64,000 nucleotides of DNA from Gilliamella sp. wkB112 (GCF_001690685.1 NZ_LZGL01000013.1:1-64000), one strand, 5' to 3'; positions 28,980 to 38,039 are shown, counted from the first letter of the stretch. Numbers and translations are program-made. Notes: a model not told the origin generated them from the sequence alone.

Positions 28980-29750
28980 TTATACAATAATGATTGTTAA
29001 TCCCTTACTTTTAAGTTTAGTAATTACTGGTTCAGGAATTCCCTGATTAATAATAAGGCATTCTATGTCTTTAAAAGAGGCAAATTTTTTAAAGCTATCA
29101 AGTCCATATTTAGAACTATCAGTTAACATAAAAACTTCTTTAGACGCTAATATCATTGATTTTTTAATTGCTGCAGTTTCAATATTAGGTGTTGAAAAAC
29201 CATTCTCTATAGAGAATGCTGAGGTTGCAATAAAACCTTTATCTACAGAATAATCTGATATTGATTGAATTACTTGACTGCCATGTGTATAAGAAAAATT
29301 TTTACGAATTTTTCCACCAATAAGAATAACTTCTATATGAGGTACAATTTCCAAAATCATTGCAATCTTTAAATCATGCGTAACAACAGTAAGATCTGTA
29401 AAACCTCGTGATGATATCTCTTGTGCTAACGCCCAACAAGTAGTGCCAGTATCTAGTAAAATAGTATCTTTGTTTTCTATATATTCTATGGCTTTTTTAG
29501 CAATTTTTACTTTTGAAGCTTCATTTTTACGCGAAGCAGGCAAATCTTCAAAAATTTTCTTCTGATATGGAATTGCTCCACCATGAGTACGCAAAATTCT
29601 ATTTTCATTCTCTAATTTACGGAGATCTGCCCTTATTGTTGCTCCTGAAACTTTAAAATACCTTTCAAGTTCGGGAACTGAAACTCTTTGTTGAGATTCA
29701 ACTAGTGTTACAATCTTTTCAAGGCGCTCTTCTGCATATAAATTTGACAA
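28980..29750 (-). CDS. DeoR-family transcriptional regulator (second)
   Basis: A 256-residue DeoR repressor with HTH (about 1-58; FKVSGATIRADLRKLE) and sugar-phosphate sensor domain (LLDTGTTCWALA near residue 99, THDLKIA, STPNIETAAIKK). The start is a TTG at 29750 placed five bases after a near-perfect AGGAGG; no ATG is available near the domain start. It lies just beyond the terminator of the PTS/deoC operon on the same strand, so it is the natural candidate repressor of that operon, responding to its phosphorylated sugar. That link is inferred. Confidence 0.88.
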   Translation of the reverse strand: MSNLYAEERLEKIVTLVESQQRVSVPELERYFKVSGATIRADLRKLENENRILRTHGGAIPYQKKIFEDLPASRKNEASKVKIAKKAIEYIENKDTILLDTGTTCWALAQEISSRGFTDLTVVTHDLKIAMILEIVPHIEVILIGGKIRKNFSYTHGSQVIQSISDYSVDKGFIATSAFSIENGFSTPNIETAAIKKSMILASKEVFMLTDSSKYGLDSFKKFASFKDIECLIINQGIPEPVITKLKSKGLTIIIV

Positions 29751-29812
29751 AATATCCTCCTAATATAAAGAATGAACTATAACAAATTTATAAAATATTC
29801 CAACTTAATAAT

Positions 29813-29843
29813 AAAAAAGAGGTAAATACTACCCCTCTTTTTT
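29813..29843 (-). terminator. Terminator of the deoC-PTS operon
   Basis: On the minus strand, an A-run, a G+C-rich stem (AGAGG / CCTCT with an inner GGTA / TACC) and a T-run AGAGG-loop-CCTCTTTTTT form a classic intrinsic terminator that would also work in the other direction. It follows the dehydrogenase stop by 17 bp. Confidence 0.8.
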
Positions 29844-29859
29844 CATTCATTTAATTAAC

Positions 29860-30903
29860 TTAGTCAAACATTATAATATGTTTTAAGCCTTGCGCATTAG
29901 CTGCAGCATCTAATGCTACAGTAAAGTCCTCAATAGCATACTTTTGAGAAATTAATTTATTGAGAGGGATTCTACCATTCTCAACTAGTTTTAAACATGT
30001 TCTATATTGGTTTATGCTTGCTCGAGTACTGCCAACAATTTGTAACTGTTTATAATGAATAACATTAGTATTCAATGGCACAATTTCCTTTCCTTTCGGA
30101 ATGCCACCAAAAAAACAAACTCGACCATTCATAGCCATATAATTAAATGATTCTTCTTGAGCTTTTGGTGAAGGTGCGGCAATTATTGCAACATCAATAC
30201 CTAATCCATCACTTTCTTTATTTATTATTTCAAGTAAGTTAGTAGTTGGTGCTTTTATTAACCATGGTAAAATTTCTTTAGCAGTATCAAGACGAGCCTC
30301 TTGTAGATCGGTCATTATCACCTTTGCCGCACCACTAATATTAGCAAGCATTGCATGCATAATCCCAATTGGACCAGAACCAACAATTAGAACAACGTCA
30401 CCTAATTGGATATTGATAATTTCTTGTCCATTGAAAACACAGCTCAAAGGTTCTATTAATGCAGCTTCTTCATATGAAATATTATCATCTAATATAGAAA
30501 TATTACCTTGTTGTACTGCTTTTTCAGGTATCACTAAATATTCAGCAAAAGCACCAGGAATATTAATACCAAAAGCTTGGTAGTCATAACATAAGTGAGT
30601 ATGACCTGATGTACATTGTTTACAAGTACCACACCCCATATTTGGTGCAACAGCAACTCTCATACCTTTTTTATATCCACTTACTTTTATGCCTACATCT
30701 TCGATAATACCGGCAACTTCATGCCCCATGATTAATGGATTGCTTTCATTTACATTGTTATAACCATTATTATACATACGAACATCACTTCCACATAAAG
30801 AAGCCGCCTTTACTTTAATTAAAACTTCTCTATCATTGATGCTAGGTATTTCAGTGTTAATAAACCGAATATCTTTTTTACCAAATAACATAATACTTTT
30901 CAT
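29860..30903 (-). CDS. Zinc-dependent polyol/sugar-phosphate dehydrogenase (MDR family)
   Basis: A 347-residue medium-chain dehydrogenase. The catalytic zinc motif CGSDVRMY near residue 37 and GHEVAG, the structural zinc cysteines in CGTCKQCTSGHTHLC (about 90-105), and the Rossmann motif GSGPIG near residue 175 are all present. It resembles sorbitol and galactitol-1-phosphate dehydrogenases. It is the last gene of the operon deoC, EIIA, EIIBC, Gfo/Idh, MDR, seven bases after the Gfo/Idh stop. With a PTS feeding the pathway, its substrate is probably a sugar or polyol phosphate, oxidised at a secondary alcohol. Confidence 0.87.
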   Translation of the reverse strand: MKSIMLFGKKDIRFINTEIPSINDREVLIKVKAASLCGSDVRMYNNGYNNVNESNPLIMGHEVAGIIEDVGIKVSGYKKGMRVAVAPNMGCGTCKQCTSGHTHLCYDYQAFGINIPGAFAEYLVIPEKAVQQGNISILDDNISYEEAALIEPLSCVFNGQEIINIQLGDVVLIVGSGPIGIMHAMLANISGAAKVIMTDLQEARLDTAKEILPWLIKAPTTNLLEIINKESDGLGIDVAIIAAPSPKAQEESFNYMAMNGRVCFFGGIPKGKEIVPLNTNVIHYKQLQIVGSTRASINQYRTCLKLVENGRIPLNKLISQKYAIEDFTVALDAAANAQGLKHIIMFD

Positions 30904-30910
30904 AAATTCC

Positions 30911-31921
30911 TCACTTTAAATAAACAATTTGTTTTGAAAGATATGATTTAACACCCATGTTGACTAACTCTACAGCTTTTTTACCATCATACCCAGTCAC
31001 TAAAATTGGTAAATTATTAACAACACAATTAACAAAACTTTGTGCTTCATTGACATAAGCCTGCCTAAATAGATAGGTCCAACTATTCATTGCTGGGCGT
31101 TCAATTTTTCCATGTTTACCTGCTACAATTAATGCTTGTTTATGTTGTTGACCAATCATGATATTTCCATGTGTACCTAGTATTTCTACTCTAGCATCAT
31201 AGCCATATTGAACATATTGAGCTCCTGCAATAGCAGCGATTTTGCCGTTAGCAAATGATAGATTCATACTAACCGTATCATAATAATCGGGGTATTTATC
31301 TTTAACTTCAGGCGAGCGATAATTACCTCCAATGGCATACATTGAAACTACTTCACTTTCAAGAAACCAACGGACAGTATCTAAGTCGTGACTATTTACT
31401 TCACCGATAGGACCATTACTTTTTTTAATATCAAACATCCATGGTTTAGGATGACTAGGTCCATGAGTCAGTGATTTAACCATTACGACTTCACCTATTT
31501 CACCATCATCAACACGATTTTTTGCTTCTTGGAAACTTTCATCGAATCTTCTCATGAACCCAACTTGAAGTTTTATATTATTAATGTTGGCTGCTTCTAT
31601 TATTTCATCACACTCTTGTACATTCATTGCTAAAGGTTTTTCACATAGAATATGCTTTTTAGCATTGGCCGCGGCTATTGCAATATCTTTGTGAAAAATA
31701 GTTGGAGTAACAATAACAACAGCGTCAATCTCTTTATTATCTAGGGCTTCTCTATAATCTTTATAAACATATTTAACATTTAATTCTTGTTTTGCTGCAG
31801 CAAGGTTATCATCCGAAGGATCACATATTGCTAATAATTTTGCTCCATTTACATGTGAAGTAAAATTTCTAGCATGAATCATGCCAGCTCGTCCCACTCC
31901 TATTAAACAAATATTTAACAT
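30911..31921 (-). CDS. Gfo/Idh/MocA-family dehydrogenase (IolG-like)
   Basis: A 336-residue oxidoreductase similar to inositol dehydrogenases: Rossmann GVGRAG at residues 8-13 and CEKPL with Lys95. The usual D-x-x-x-H catalytic pair reads EVNSH (Glu174/His178), so the aspartate is replaced by glutamate, unlike both iolG copies. It overlaps the translation region of the PTS gene: its Shine-Dalgarno (AGAGGG) is formed by the last codons of EIIBC. Substrate unknown; operon context suggests a PTS-imported cyclitol or sugar derivative. Confidence 0.83.
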   Translation of the reverse strand: MLNICLIGVGRAGMIHARNFTSHVNGAKLLAICDPSDDNLAAAKQELNVKYVYKDYREALDNKEIDAVVIVTPTIFHKDIAIAAANAKKHILCEKPLAMNVQECDEIIEAANINNIKLQVGFMRRFDESFQEAKNRVDDGEIGEVVMVKSLTHGPSHPKPWMFDIKKSNGPIGEVNSHDLDTVRWFLESEVVSMYAIGGNYRSPEVKDKYPDYYDTVSMNLSFANGKIAAIAGAQYVQYGYDARVEILGTHGNIMIGQQHKQALIVAGKHGKIERPAMNSWTYLFRQAYVNEAQSFVNCVVNNLPILVTGYDGKKAVELVNMGVKSYLSKQIVYLK

Positions 31922-31922
31922 A

Positions 31923-33305
31923 TTACCCTCTTTTTATTTTTAAAAATGAAATCAATGTTCCACTGACTAATGTCCCGATTGCTAATGCAAAAATATATTG
32001 AAGTACATTTATTACCGCCCCTGGTATCAGGAACACAAAGAAACCGCCGTGTGGTACTGCGATTGCACAATTAAAGAACATGGATAAACCACCCGCGATG
32101 GCTGCACCAATCGTAACTGAAGCGAGGACTCTTACTGGATCAGCTACTGCGAATGGAATAGCTCCTTCAGAGATAAATGAAAGTCCAAGCACCCAGGCTG
32201 ATTTACCAGCTTCAACTTCATCTTTACTATAAAGATCTTTTCTAAGCACTGTTGAAGATAATGCCATCGCTAATGGAGGTACCATTCCAGATACCATTAC
32301 TGCAGCCATTACAGTACTGGCTCCCCCTAGACTGGTTAAAGAGGCAACACCAAAAAAGTAAGATGCTTTTCCAATAGGTCCGGCAAGATCGATTGCCATC
32401 ATAGCCCCCAAAATTAGTCCAAGAATAATTGAATTAACACCTGAAAGACCATTTAGCCAAGCAGTTAATGAATCATTGATCCATGTTACAGGGACTCCAA
32501 TAACAAATTTAAATAATAACCCAACAACTAAAACAGATATAATTGGTAAAATGAGGATTGGTAATAGACCTGCAAAAACTGTTGGTAGCTTAATAGTTCT
32601 TTTCAGTAAAAGTATTGTATAACCAGCTAAAAATCCACCAGCTAGCGCTCCCAAAAAACCTGCATTCATGGTAGAAGCCATCATGCCAGCAAGCATTCCA
32701 GGAACAAGCCCTGGTCTATCTGCTATAGAAAATGCTACATACCCTCCTAATATTGGCCACATTAATCCCATGGTAATTTGACCAAATGACATAACTGAAG
32801 AGGCAAGTTCACCTTCTGCATTTATACCTCCTAATGCAAATGAAATGGCTATACACAACCCACCAGCGACAACAAATGGAATCATATACGATACCCCTGT
32901 CATAAGATGAGCATAAATACCTTGTAAAGTTTTTTTGCTCGTTGGTTTAGTTGGGGAATTTGTGTCATTTGAAATTTCAATATTTGATAGTTTGGCTTGG
33001 TATATAGGAGCTTTAATTGCTTTTTCGATTAATGCGTCAGGATTTTGAATAGCTTCATTAACATCAACCGATATTAATCTTTTGCCAATAAATCGGTCTT
33101 TATTTACTGAAGTACTAGCCGCAATAATGACAAAATCTGCTTTATCAATATCATCTTTAGTTAGAACATTTTCCGCACCAATTGAACCTTGAGTTTCAAC
33201 TTTTATTTGATATTTTTTTTCTTCTGCCGCAATGATTAATTTCTCAGCAGCCATATAGGTATGAGCAATTCCAGTTGAACATGATGTTATCGCAATAATT
33301 TTCAT
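31923..33305 (-). CDS. PTS fructose-type EIIBC component
   Basis: A 460-residue membrane permease of the PTS fructose family. An N-terminal EIIB domain (about 1-100) has the phosphorylated cysteine Cys9 in TSCSTGIAHTYMAAE; a linker is followed by the EIIC membrane domain from about residue 130 (MTGVSYMIPFVVAGG, SEGAIPFAVADP). Its separate EIIA is the gene before it, three bases upstream. Fructose-like EIIBC proteins with unassigned substrates are common in enteric bacteria, so the name does not prove fructose; companion dehydrogenases and an aldolase argue for another sugar or polyol. Confidence 0.9.
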   Translation of the reverse strand: MKIIAITSCSTGIAHTYMAAEKLIIAAEEKKYQIKVETQGSIGAENVLTKDDIDKADFVIIAASTSVNKDRFIGKRLISVDVNEAIQNPDALIEKAIKAPIYQAKLSNIEISNDTNSPTKPTSKKTLQGIYAHLMTGVSYMIPFVVAGGLCIAISFALGGINAEGELASSVMSFGQITMGLMWPILGGYVAFSIADRPGLVPGMLAGMMASTMNAGFLGALAGGFLAGYTILLLKRTIKLPTVFAGLLPILILPIISVLVVGLLFKFVIGVPVTWINDSLTAWLNGLSGVNSIILGLILGAMMAIDLAGPIGKASYFFGVASLTSLGGASTVMAAVMVSGMVPPLAMALSSTVLRKDLYSKDEVEAGKSAWVLGLSFISEGAIPFAVADPVRVLASVTIGAAIAGGLSMFFNCAIAVPHGGFFVFLIPGAVINVLQYIFALAIGTLVSGTLISFLKIKRG

Positions 33306-33308
33306 AAT

Positions 33309-33743
33309 CTATTCCCTCTCTATAATTGTTAGAACCTCATCAACGGTCTTTGCTTGTAAAAGTGCTTGTCGAATATTTTCATGCATTAATTTGCGAGAAA
33401 GTTGACTTAGTATTTTTAAATGTTCATCATGAGATGATTCTGGAACAGCAATCAAAAATAACAAATGAACAGGTTGACCATCAGTTGAGTTATAATTAAT
33501 CCCTTTTTTACTACGACCAAAACATAAGCTACTTTTTTTAACACTATTAGAGCGTCCATGAGGGATGGCTATTCCCATACCAATACCTGTTGTAAACTCC
33601 TCTTCACGCTTCATTACAGCTTGTAAATATATCTGCTGATTTGATACACGGTCTCGTAATAAATCAGCAAGTTCTTTTATAGCTAAATTTTTTTCATTTG
33701 CTTTCATATCGAGTATGACAAGATCTTTATTGATTAAATCCAT
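33309..33743 (-). CDS. PTS fructose-type EIIA component
   Basis: A 144-residue soluble EIIA of the PTS fructose/mannitol family. The phosphorylatable His62 is in MGIAIPHGRS and the domain fills the protein. It accepts phosphate from HPr and passes it to Cys9 of the EIIB domain encoded next. It is translated eleven bases after the deoC stop. The HPr-like protein at 8576-8830 could be its donor, though the general HPr is the default assumption. Confidence 0.9.
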   Translation of the reverse strand: MDLINKDLVILDMKANEKNLAIKELADLLRDRVSNQQIYLQAVMKREEEFTTGIGMGIAIPHGRSNSVKKSSLCFGRSKKGINYNSTDGQPVHLLFLIAVPESSHDEHLKILSQLSRKLMHENIRQALLQAKTVDEVLTIIERE

Positions 33744-33754
33744 CTTGAACCTCT

Positions 33755-34432
33755 TTATTGATTAAACTCGTTTATGATAGCAATACCAGAACTAGTACCT
33801 AGACGTTCGGCTCCAGCCTCAATCATTTTAATTGCTGTTTCCAATGAGCGTATTCCTCCTGCGGCCTTAACTTTTACATCATTGCCGACAATTGATTTCA
33901 TTAATTTAATATCAGAAATCGTCGCTCCACTTGTACCGAATCCTGTTGAAGTTTTTACAAAATCTGGTCTTATTTTTTTTGCTATTTTGCACACATTTAT
34001 TTTCTGTTCATCATTAAGATAGCAATTCTCTAAAATGACTTTGCATATGACGTTTGATTTTCGACAAACATCGACAATTTCGACCATTTCTTGTTCTATA
34101 TATTGCAAATTACCATTTTTTAACTCTCCAATATTAATGACGTAATCAATCTCATCCGCTCCATTAATAATTGCATCTTGAGTTTCAAATGCTTTCACTT
34201 TGATTGATGTTTGACCTAAAGGAAAACCTATAGCAGCGCCAACATGGACAGGGGAGTCTTTTAAATATTCAGCACATAATTTCACTGGCGATGAATTAAT
34301 CGCAATCATTTTAAAACCGTAAGAATTAGCTTCATCACAAAGTTTTTTAAATTGTTCATTAATTGCATCTGCTTTTAATAATGTATGATCAATCATATTT
34401 GCTAATGCTTTAGAGGTTAAATGTGTTTTCAT
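33755..34432 (-). CDS. deoC: Deoxyribose-phosphate aldolase-type enzyme
   Basis: A 225-residue class I aldolase of the DeoC family. The Schiff-base lysine is in FVKTSTGFG near residue 160, DHTLLKAD opens the barrel, GFPLGQ and the phosphate-binding GGIRS and GTSSG loops are present. The loop after strand 2 reads INSSPVKLC, where typical DeoC has a V-N-P-like motif, a small deviation. It heads the operon with PTS genes and two dehydrogenases and is not with deoA/B/D nucleoside genes, so its substrate is probably a 2-deoxy or otherwise modified sugar phosphate made by those enzymes. It yields acetaldehyde or a related aldehyde plus a triose phosphate if it acts as DERA. Confidence 0.87.
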   Translation of the reverse strand: MKTHLTSKALANMIDHTLLKADAINEQFKKLCDEANSYGFKMIAINSSPVKLCAEYLKDSPVHVGAAIGFPLGQTSIKVKAFETQDAIINGADEIDYVINIGELKNGNLQYIEQEMVEIVDVCRKSNVICKVILENCYLNDEQKINVCKIAKKIRPDFVKTSTGFGTSGATISDIKLMKSIVGNDVKVKAAGGIRSLETAIKMIEAGAERLGTSSGIAIINEFNQ

Positions 34433-34696
34433 AAACTTCTCCTTTTATTTGTATTCATATATTTTTATTTAATTTCATTTATGGCTAGTTTAAATCATTT
34501 TTTTAATAAATGAAAATAAATAATGAATACAAGTCGCTTAAATAAAAATCCAGAAGTATTTGCATATCTTTTTAAAGCGTGTTCTGAAAGGAAAAGGGAA
34601 GGGGAAATATTTAGTTTTTATGTTAATACTAATATTGAAATATAAAGTACTAACATCAATTAAGAATTAGTTAAAAAAAGATAAAAAAATATCATT

Positions 34697-34991
34697 CTAA
34701 TTTAATGCTTTTATCGCTTCTAGCGATTGGTGATTTTTTTGCATACTTTCTAGGTCTTGCCACCATATTTCAGCCATACCATTAAAATAAAAACCTTGTG
34801 CTTGACGACTTGTTTGAATAGTTTTATCCAAACGAGGGTAATAATTTGGGACGGTTTGTACATAATTTAATAATATTTAATATATTTTGTAAAGATGCAA
34901 CTAGTGGTGCATGGTATTCATTCTAATAATGATCAAATTGTTCATAGGTAATTTGGGGCAGACGTTTAACTATCACTGTTAATTTAATCAT
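34697..34991 (-). pseudogene. Broken EthD-domain protein gene
   Basis: Reading from ATG 34991 gives MIKLTVIVKRLPQ, then a TAG where the family normally has Trp in the segment DHYWNEYHAPL. After about 38 codons the frame shifts by one and continues as VQTVPNYYPRLD and AEIWWQDLE to a TAG at 34697. The total, 295 bp, is not a multiple of three. Both halves fit small EthD/REDY-type proteins of about 100 residues. At least two inactivating lesions mean it is not translated as a functional protein. Confidence 0.75.
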
Positions 34992-35024
34992 GACATTCTC
35001 TTTAGTTTATAATTGATTGCAATA

Positions 35025-35060
35025 ATGATAAAGTATGACAGTAGTGTTAAAGTCAATAAA
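35025..35060 (-). promoter_or_regulatory. Candidate MerR-type promoter between the broken EthD and MerR genes
   Basis: On the minus strand TTGACT and a TTATCA-like hexamer are separated by about 19 bp, with an imperfect inverted repeat in the spacer (ACTTTAACACT / ACTGTCATACT region). Long 19-bp spacers with such repeats are the hallmark of promoters activated by MerR proteins. Its genes are now pseudogenes, so this is probably a relic. Confidence 0.4.
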
Positions 35061-35064
35061 GAAA

Positions 35065-35342
35065 ATGGTTATAAAAATAAGCGTGTTAGCAAAACAAAGT
35101 GAAATTAGTCCTAAATGTTACGTTATTATGAACAAGAACAGTTATTAGATTTTGCTCGGAGTCTAAATGGTTATCGAGTATATCAACAATCAGATATAGA
35201 AAGAGTAAAAGTAATAGTAATAGATCAACTTAATAATGCTGGATTAACACTAAAATTAATTTTGCTTAAATATAAAAAATACCTTACTAGAAGTACAAAT
35301 AGTAAAGTATTCAATGTTAACAAGATAACTATTCTTGATTAA
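35065..35342 (+). pseudogene. Frameshifted MerR-family regulator
   Basis: From ATG 35065 the frame reads MVIKISVLAKQSEISPK. The conserved continuation MLRYYEQEQLLDFARSLNGY and YQQSDIERVKVI is in another frame beginning at 35115, so one base has been lost or gained around 35112. The helix-turn-helix and the start of the dimerisation helix are recognisable, but after LTLKLIL the sequence loses similarity and stops at 35342, well short of the usual 110-140 residues. It is divergent from the broken EthD gene, a common regulator/target layout. Confidence 0.75.
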
Positions 35343-35976
35343 GATTTTGTTGGTCTTCTTCTAAACTTTTGCTAGTTTTATCTTTAATTTTTTTTACGCT
35401 TTCTGTAGCTACCGAAGCCATTCTTCCCATTGTATCTCTTAATATTTTGCCATCGTCAGTTTTAAATGAGCTAAGTTGATCCATTCCTGTTTCATCAACT
35501 TCAAAATAATTAGCCTCAACAAATCCTAACTTGTTAGCGTAGAATAAATGTGGAATACTTCCACGTGTAGCATTATATGTTTGAACTGCTGCGTTATAAG
35601 CTTCTCTTCTGGTTAATACTGTATTTTCAATTTCATCAAGTTGAACCATCAATTGTTGGTAAGTTGTATTAGCTTTTAAATCTGGATAACGATTTGCTAA
35701 CATTTGAACATTGCCAATTACATGTGAAGCTTGTGATGCAGCTGTATTAGCTTGTGTAATACTATCACTCTCAGTAATTGTAAGGTGGGTTAGTTTTTCA
35801 TGATCACCGTAGCTAAGTGCTATATCGGAAAGTCTTTGGGCAATATCATATTTTTTCTTTATAGTGGCATAGATATTAGCTTGTTTTTGTTTTACATTCT
35901 CAGCTAGACGTCTAAGTTTGTTATATGCAAAGAATAACCAAGCTAAAATAATAACGATAATTGCAGTGAGTAACAT
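35329..35976 (-). CDS. LemA-family membrane-anchored protein
   Basis: A 215-residue protein with one N-terminal membrane anchor (about 2-18, LLTAIIVIILAWLFFA) and a long helical cytoplasmic or periplasmic domain. YNKLRRLAENVKQ, ANRYPDLKA and the ENTVLTRREAYNAAVQTYN segment match the LemA core; the tail is charged. Function of the LemA family is not established. Its 3' end overlaps the end of the broken MerR gene by a few bases. It appears intact, unlike its neighbours on both sides. Confidence 0.82.
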   Translation of the reverse strand: MLLTAIIVIILAWLFFAYNKLRRLAENVKQKQANIYATIKKKYDIAQRLSDIALSYGDHEKLTHLTITESDSITQANTAASQASHVIGNVQMLANRYPDLKANTTYQQLMVQLDEIENTVLTRREAYNAAVQTYNATRGSIPHLFYANKLGFVEANYFEVDETGMDQLSSFKTDDGKILRDTMGRMASVATESVKKIKDKTSKSLEEDQQNLNQE

Positions 35977-36299
35977 AAATTTATAACCTTATTAATAATC
36001 GAATACTTATTATTAAAATGTACGATGCTCAAATTAATCCACCAACACTATCACAGCTAATTAATCTATAATTAACTAATTTTAGAGGTGTTTAAGGCAT
36101 TCATACACTGGATATATTTGATTCTGTTAAGAACTTAACAGTCAATTCCTTAATATAGTTTTACACAGTAGCATATATTTTTAATTCATACAATCTAATA
36201 TCAAATCAGAATTCCCATTAAAAACAGTTTATTAACTTTATTAATTTGTCACATGGTAGTTAATATATGTTTCGTTATTATTGGCACTAAATATGGATT
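35977..36299. other. Non-coding spacer upstream of the LemA gene with an 18-bp palindrome
   Basis: No protein-like frame. At 36124-36141 CTGTTAAG and CTTAACAG form a perfect inverted repeat separated by two bases, a geometry that fits a dimeric repressor operator. It lies about 150 bp upstream of the LemA-family start. No known regulator motif is recognised. Confidence 0.45.
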
Positions 36300-36816
36300 C
36301 TAAATCATTGATTGGTAAATTTGATAGTTTTCAATGTCAAAACAGACAATGTTCACTTTCAAAATTGTTGAAAACCGTACTAAACATGCCTCTATTGTTT
36401 TTAAGGCTAGTTGTGGCGCTTTCTGTTTAGGGAAACGGTAAATACCAGTACTGATATTAGGAATATGATATACTGGCAATATCATATTGAGAAGCCAGTT
36501 TGAAACAGCTTATATACGCCCGTTTTAATAATTCTTCTTCATCATTGTTACCATTATTCCAGCGAGGACCAACTGTATGTATTACATATTTAGCCGGAAG
36601 GTTACCTGCAGTTGTGATAACGGCTTCACCTACTTTACAACCACCTTGTTTAGCTCTAATTTTTATACACTCTTCAAGAATAGTTTTACCCCCAGCACGG
36701 TGTATTGCACCATCAACGCCACCACCGCCAAGTAAAGAAGTATTGGCTGCATTGACAATAACATCTACAGGGATTTTAGTAATATCGGCTTGAAGTAACT
36801 CAATGCGATTGTTCAT
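36300..36816 (-). pseudogene. Frameshifted macrodomain (YmdB-type ADP-ribose hydrolase) gene
   Basis: The N-terminal 115 codons encode a good macrodomain: [31 protein letters not shown] (read in pieces: [17 protein letters not shown]), [15 protein letters not shown] and HTVGPRW. At about 36466 the frame shifts by one base and the expected continuation [16 protein letters not shown] lies in another frame and runs to 36300. The break separates the ribose-binding loop from the rest. The Shine-Dalgarno (AGGAG) is intact. Either a recent inactivation or a sequencing error; there is no homopolymer at the site to explain the latter. Confidence 0.8.
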
Positions 36817-36859
36817 TTTATTTCTCCTATATAGATGATCTCTATAAAGTAAACAACAT

Positions 36860-37633
36860 TTACCAGTATTCTATTTCTCGAGTGATTATAGTTGGAGACT
36901 TTTGACCTGATTCTGAGTGGTCAACAAATCCTTTTGTCCAGTCACCGAATTGATTATAATTAGTAAAGGTTGTTTTTGATTTAATTGTGCGATCTGGAAA
37001 TTTAGCCCAAGTCGTTAACGTTGATATTCGATTTAGCTTATCATAACCGTATCCTAGCTCTATAGAAAATAATTCAGCACCATATTTTCTAAAATAAGAA
37101 AATGTCTTATAGGTAATTAAATCATTTTTCCAATTAGCTTTACCCTTTATTAAAAAATTTCCTAATTGAGTCTCATTAGAAACCAATTTATCATTGTCAT
37201 AAAAATTAAAACTATTATAAGGAAGTTGTTCAGATTTTCCATCTTCAGTAGCTACACCAATATATGCGATTTCTTTACCCATTGAATCAAAAACAACATG
37301 ACCACTAGCATTCGTTCTAAATAAACTCGAATAGTAATTAAAAGTTTTATTTTGATAGTTTTTTTTACTTCGATCATTAAAAATTTTTATATCACTAACA
37401 GCATAAGTTAATATACATCTACCTTGTTTGTCATATTTATCCGTAATGGTTCTTTCTAATTTATCATCGACTTTTAATATTAAAATTTGTTTTTTGATAT
37501 ACCTAGAATAAGGTGCATACTCTGGTGAGCTATTATTTAGAGTTTCAACTCTATTAAATTCAACTTTGTTATCACATCCAACTAAAGTTATAACAAACAT
37601 ACCTATTAAAATAACTTTATATATTATTTTCAT
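36860..37633 (-). CDS. Putative lipoprotein of unknown function
   Basis: A 257-residue predicted lipoprotein: short basic N-terminus, hydrophobic stretch and lipobox LVGC with Cys20. The body is rich in Tyr, Asn and short beta-type repeats such as [15 protein letters not shown], reminiscent of YD/RHS-like strands but not a clear member. The C-terminal [10 protein letters not shown] ... TREIEYW block is shared with the lipoprotein at 48250-49104, so the two are paralogues. I recognise no characterised family. Likely at the cell envelope. Asp follows the lipid cysteine (+2), which in enterobacteria favours retention at the inner membrane. Confidence 0.7.
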   Translation of the reverse strand: MKIIYKVILIGMFVITLVGCDNKVEFNRVETLNNSSPEYAPYSRYIKKQILILKVDDKLERTITDKYDKQGRCILTYAVSDIKIFNDRSKKNYQNKTFNYYSSLFRTNASGHVVFDSMGKEIAYIGVATEDGKSEQLPYNSFNFYDNDKLVSNETQLGNFLIKGKANWKNDLITYKTFSYFRKYGAELFSIELGYGYDKLNRISTLTTWAKFPDRTIKSKTTFTNYNQFGDWTKGFVDHSESGQKSPTIITREIEYW

Positions 37634-37715
37634 CCTTATCCTTTACCATATAAAATATACAACCATCATATTTTTATATAATTAACTGTATAGTAAGCAA
37701 AATAAAATTAATTAT

Positions 37716-37930
37716 CTATTTGTTTTCATTTATTGCGTAATTTAATGATGCACTAAAGCCAATCAAGGACAATGGATTATTAAGTCTTGTATTTCGGACA
37801 GAATCAATTCTCAGCCCCATTAGATCTAATCAACAAATACGTATCTCCACCGTCAAATATTGAGTAGTCATTTATAATGAAGCTTACTAGCTTTAATTTG
37901 CGTATCTGTAAAAGGGGGAAGTTTAGCCAT
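37716..37930 (-). pseudogene. N-terminal remnant of a P4-type tyrosine integrase
   Basis: From ATG 37930 the frame reads MAKLPPFTDTQIKASK and soon stops. One base later the expected continuation YSIFDGGDTYLLIRSNGAEN appears, ending in TGA where integrases have Trp. These are the first about 45 residues of phage P4-like integrases; beyond that only scattered similarity remains and no catalytic domain is left. It lies 190 bp from the 3' end of tRNA-Leu and in the same orientation, the standard layout of an element integrated in a tRNA gene. Confidence 0.7.
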
Positions 37931-38039
37931 AATTATTGCTTTTTTAAGTATATGGTAAATAGATATATTCGAAATGTATACCTAATCGTATATCTAAAAA
38001 ATGTGGTTGTAAACGTATCTTACTGATGCTTACGAAATA

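Noticed and set aside
34523-34645. A 40-codon plus-strand frame in the spacer upstream of the broken EthD gene
   Set aside because: No convincing ribosome-binding site, composition like surrounding non-coding DNA and no family resemblance.
36500-36793. Antisense frame of 97 codons over the macrodomain pseudogene
   Set aside because: It mirrors the glycine-rich macrodomain loop (proline-rich in reverse) and has no start signal.
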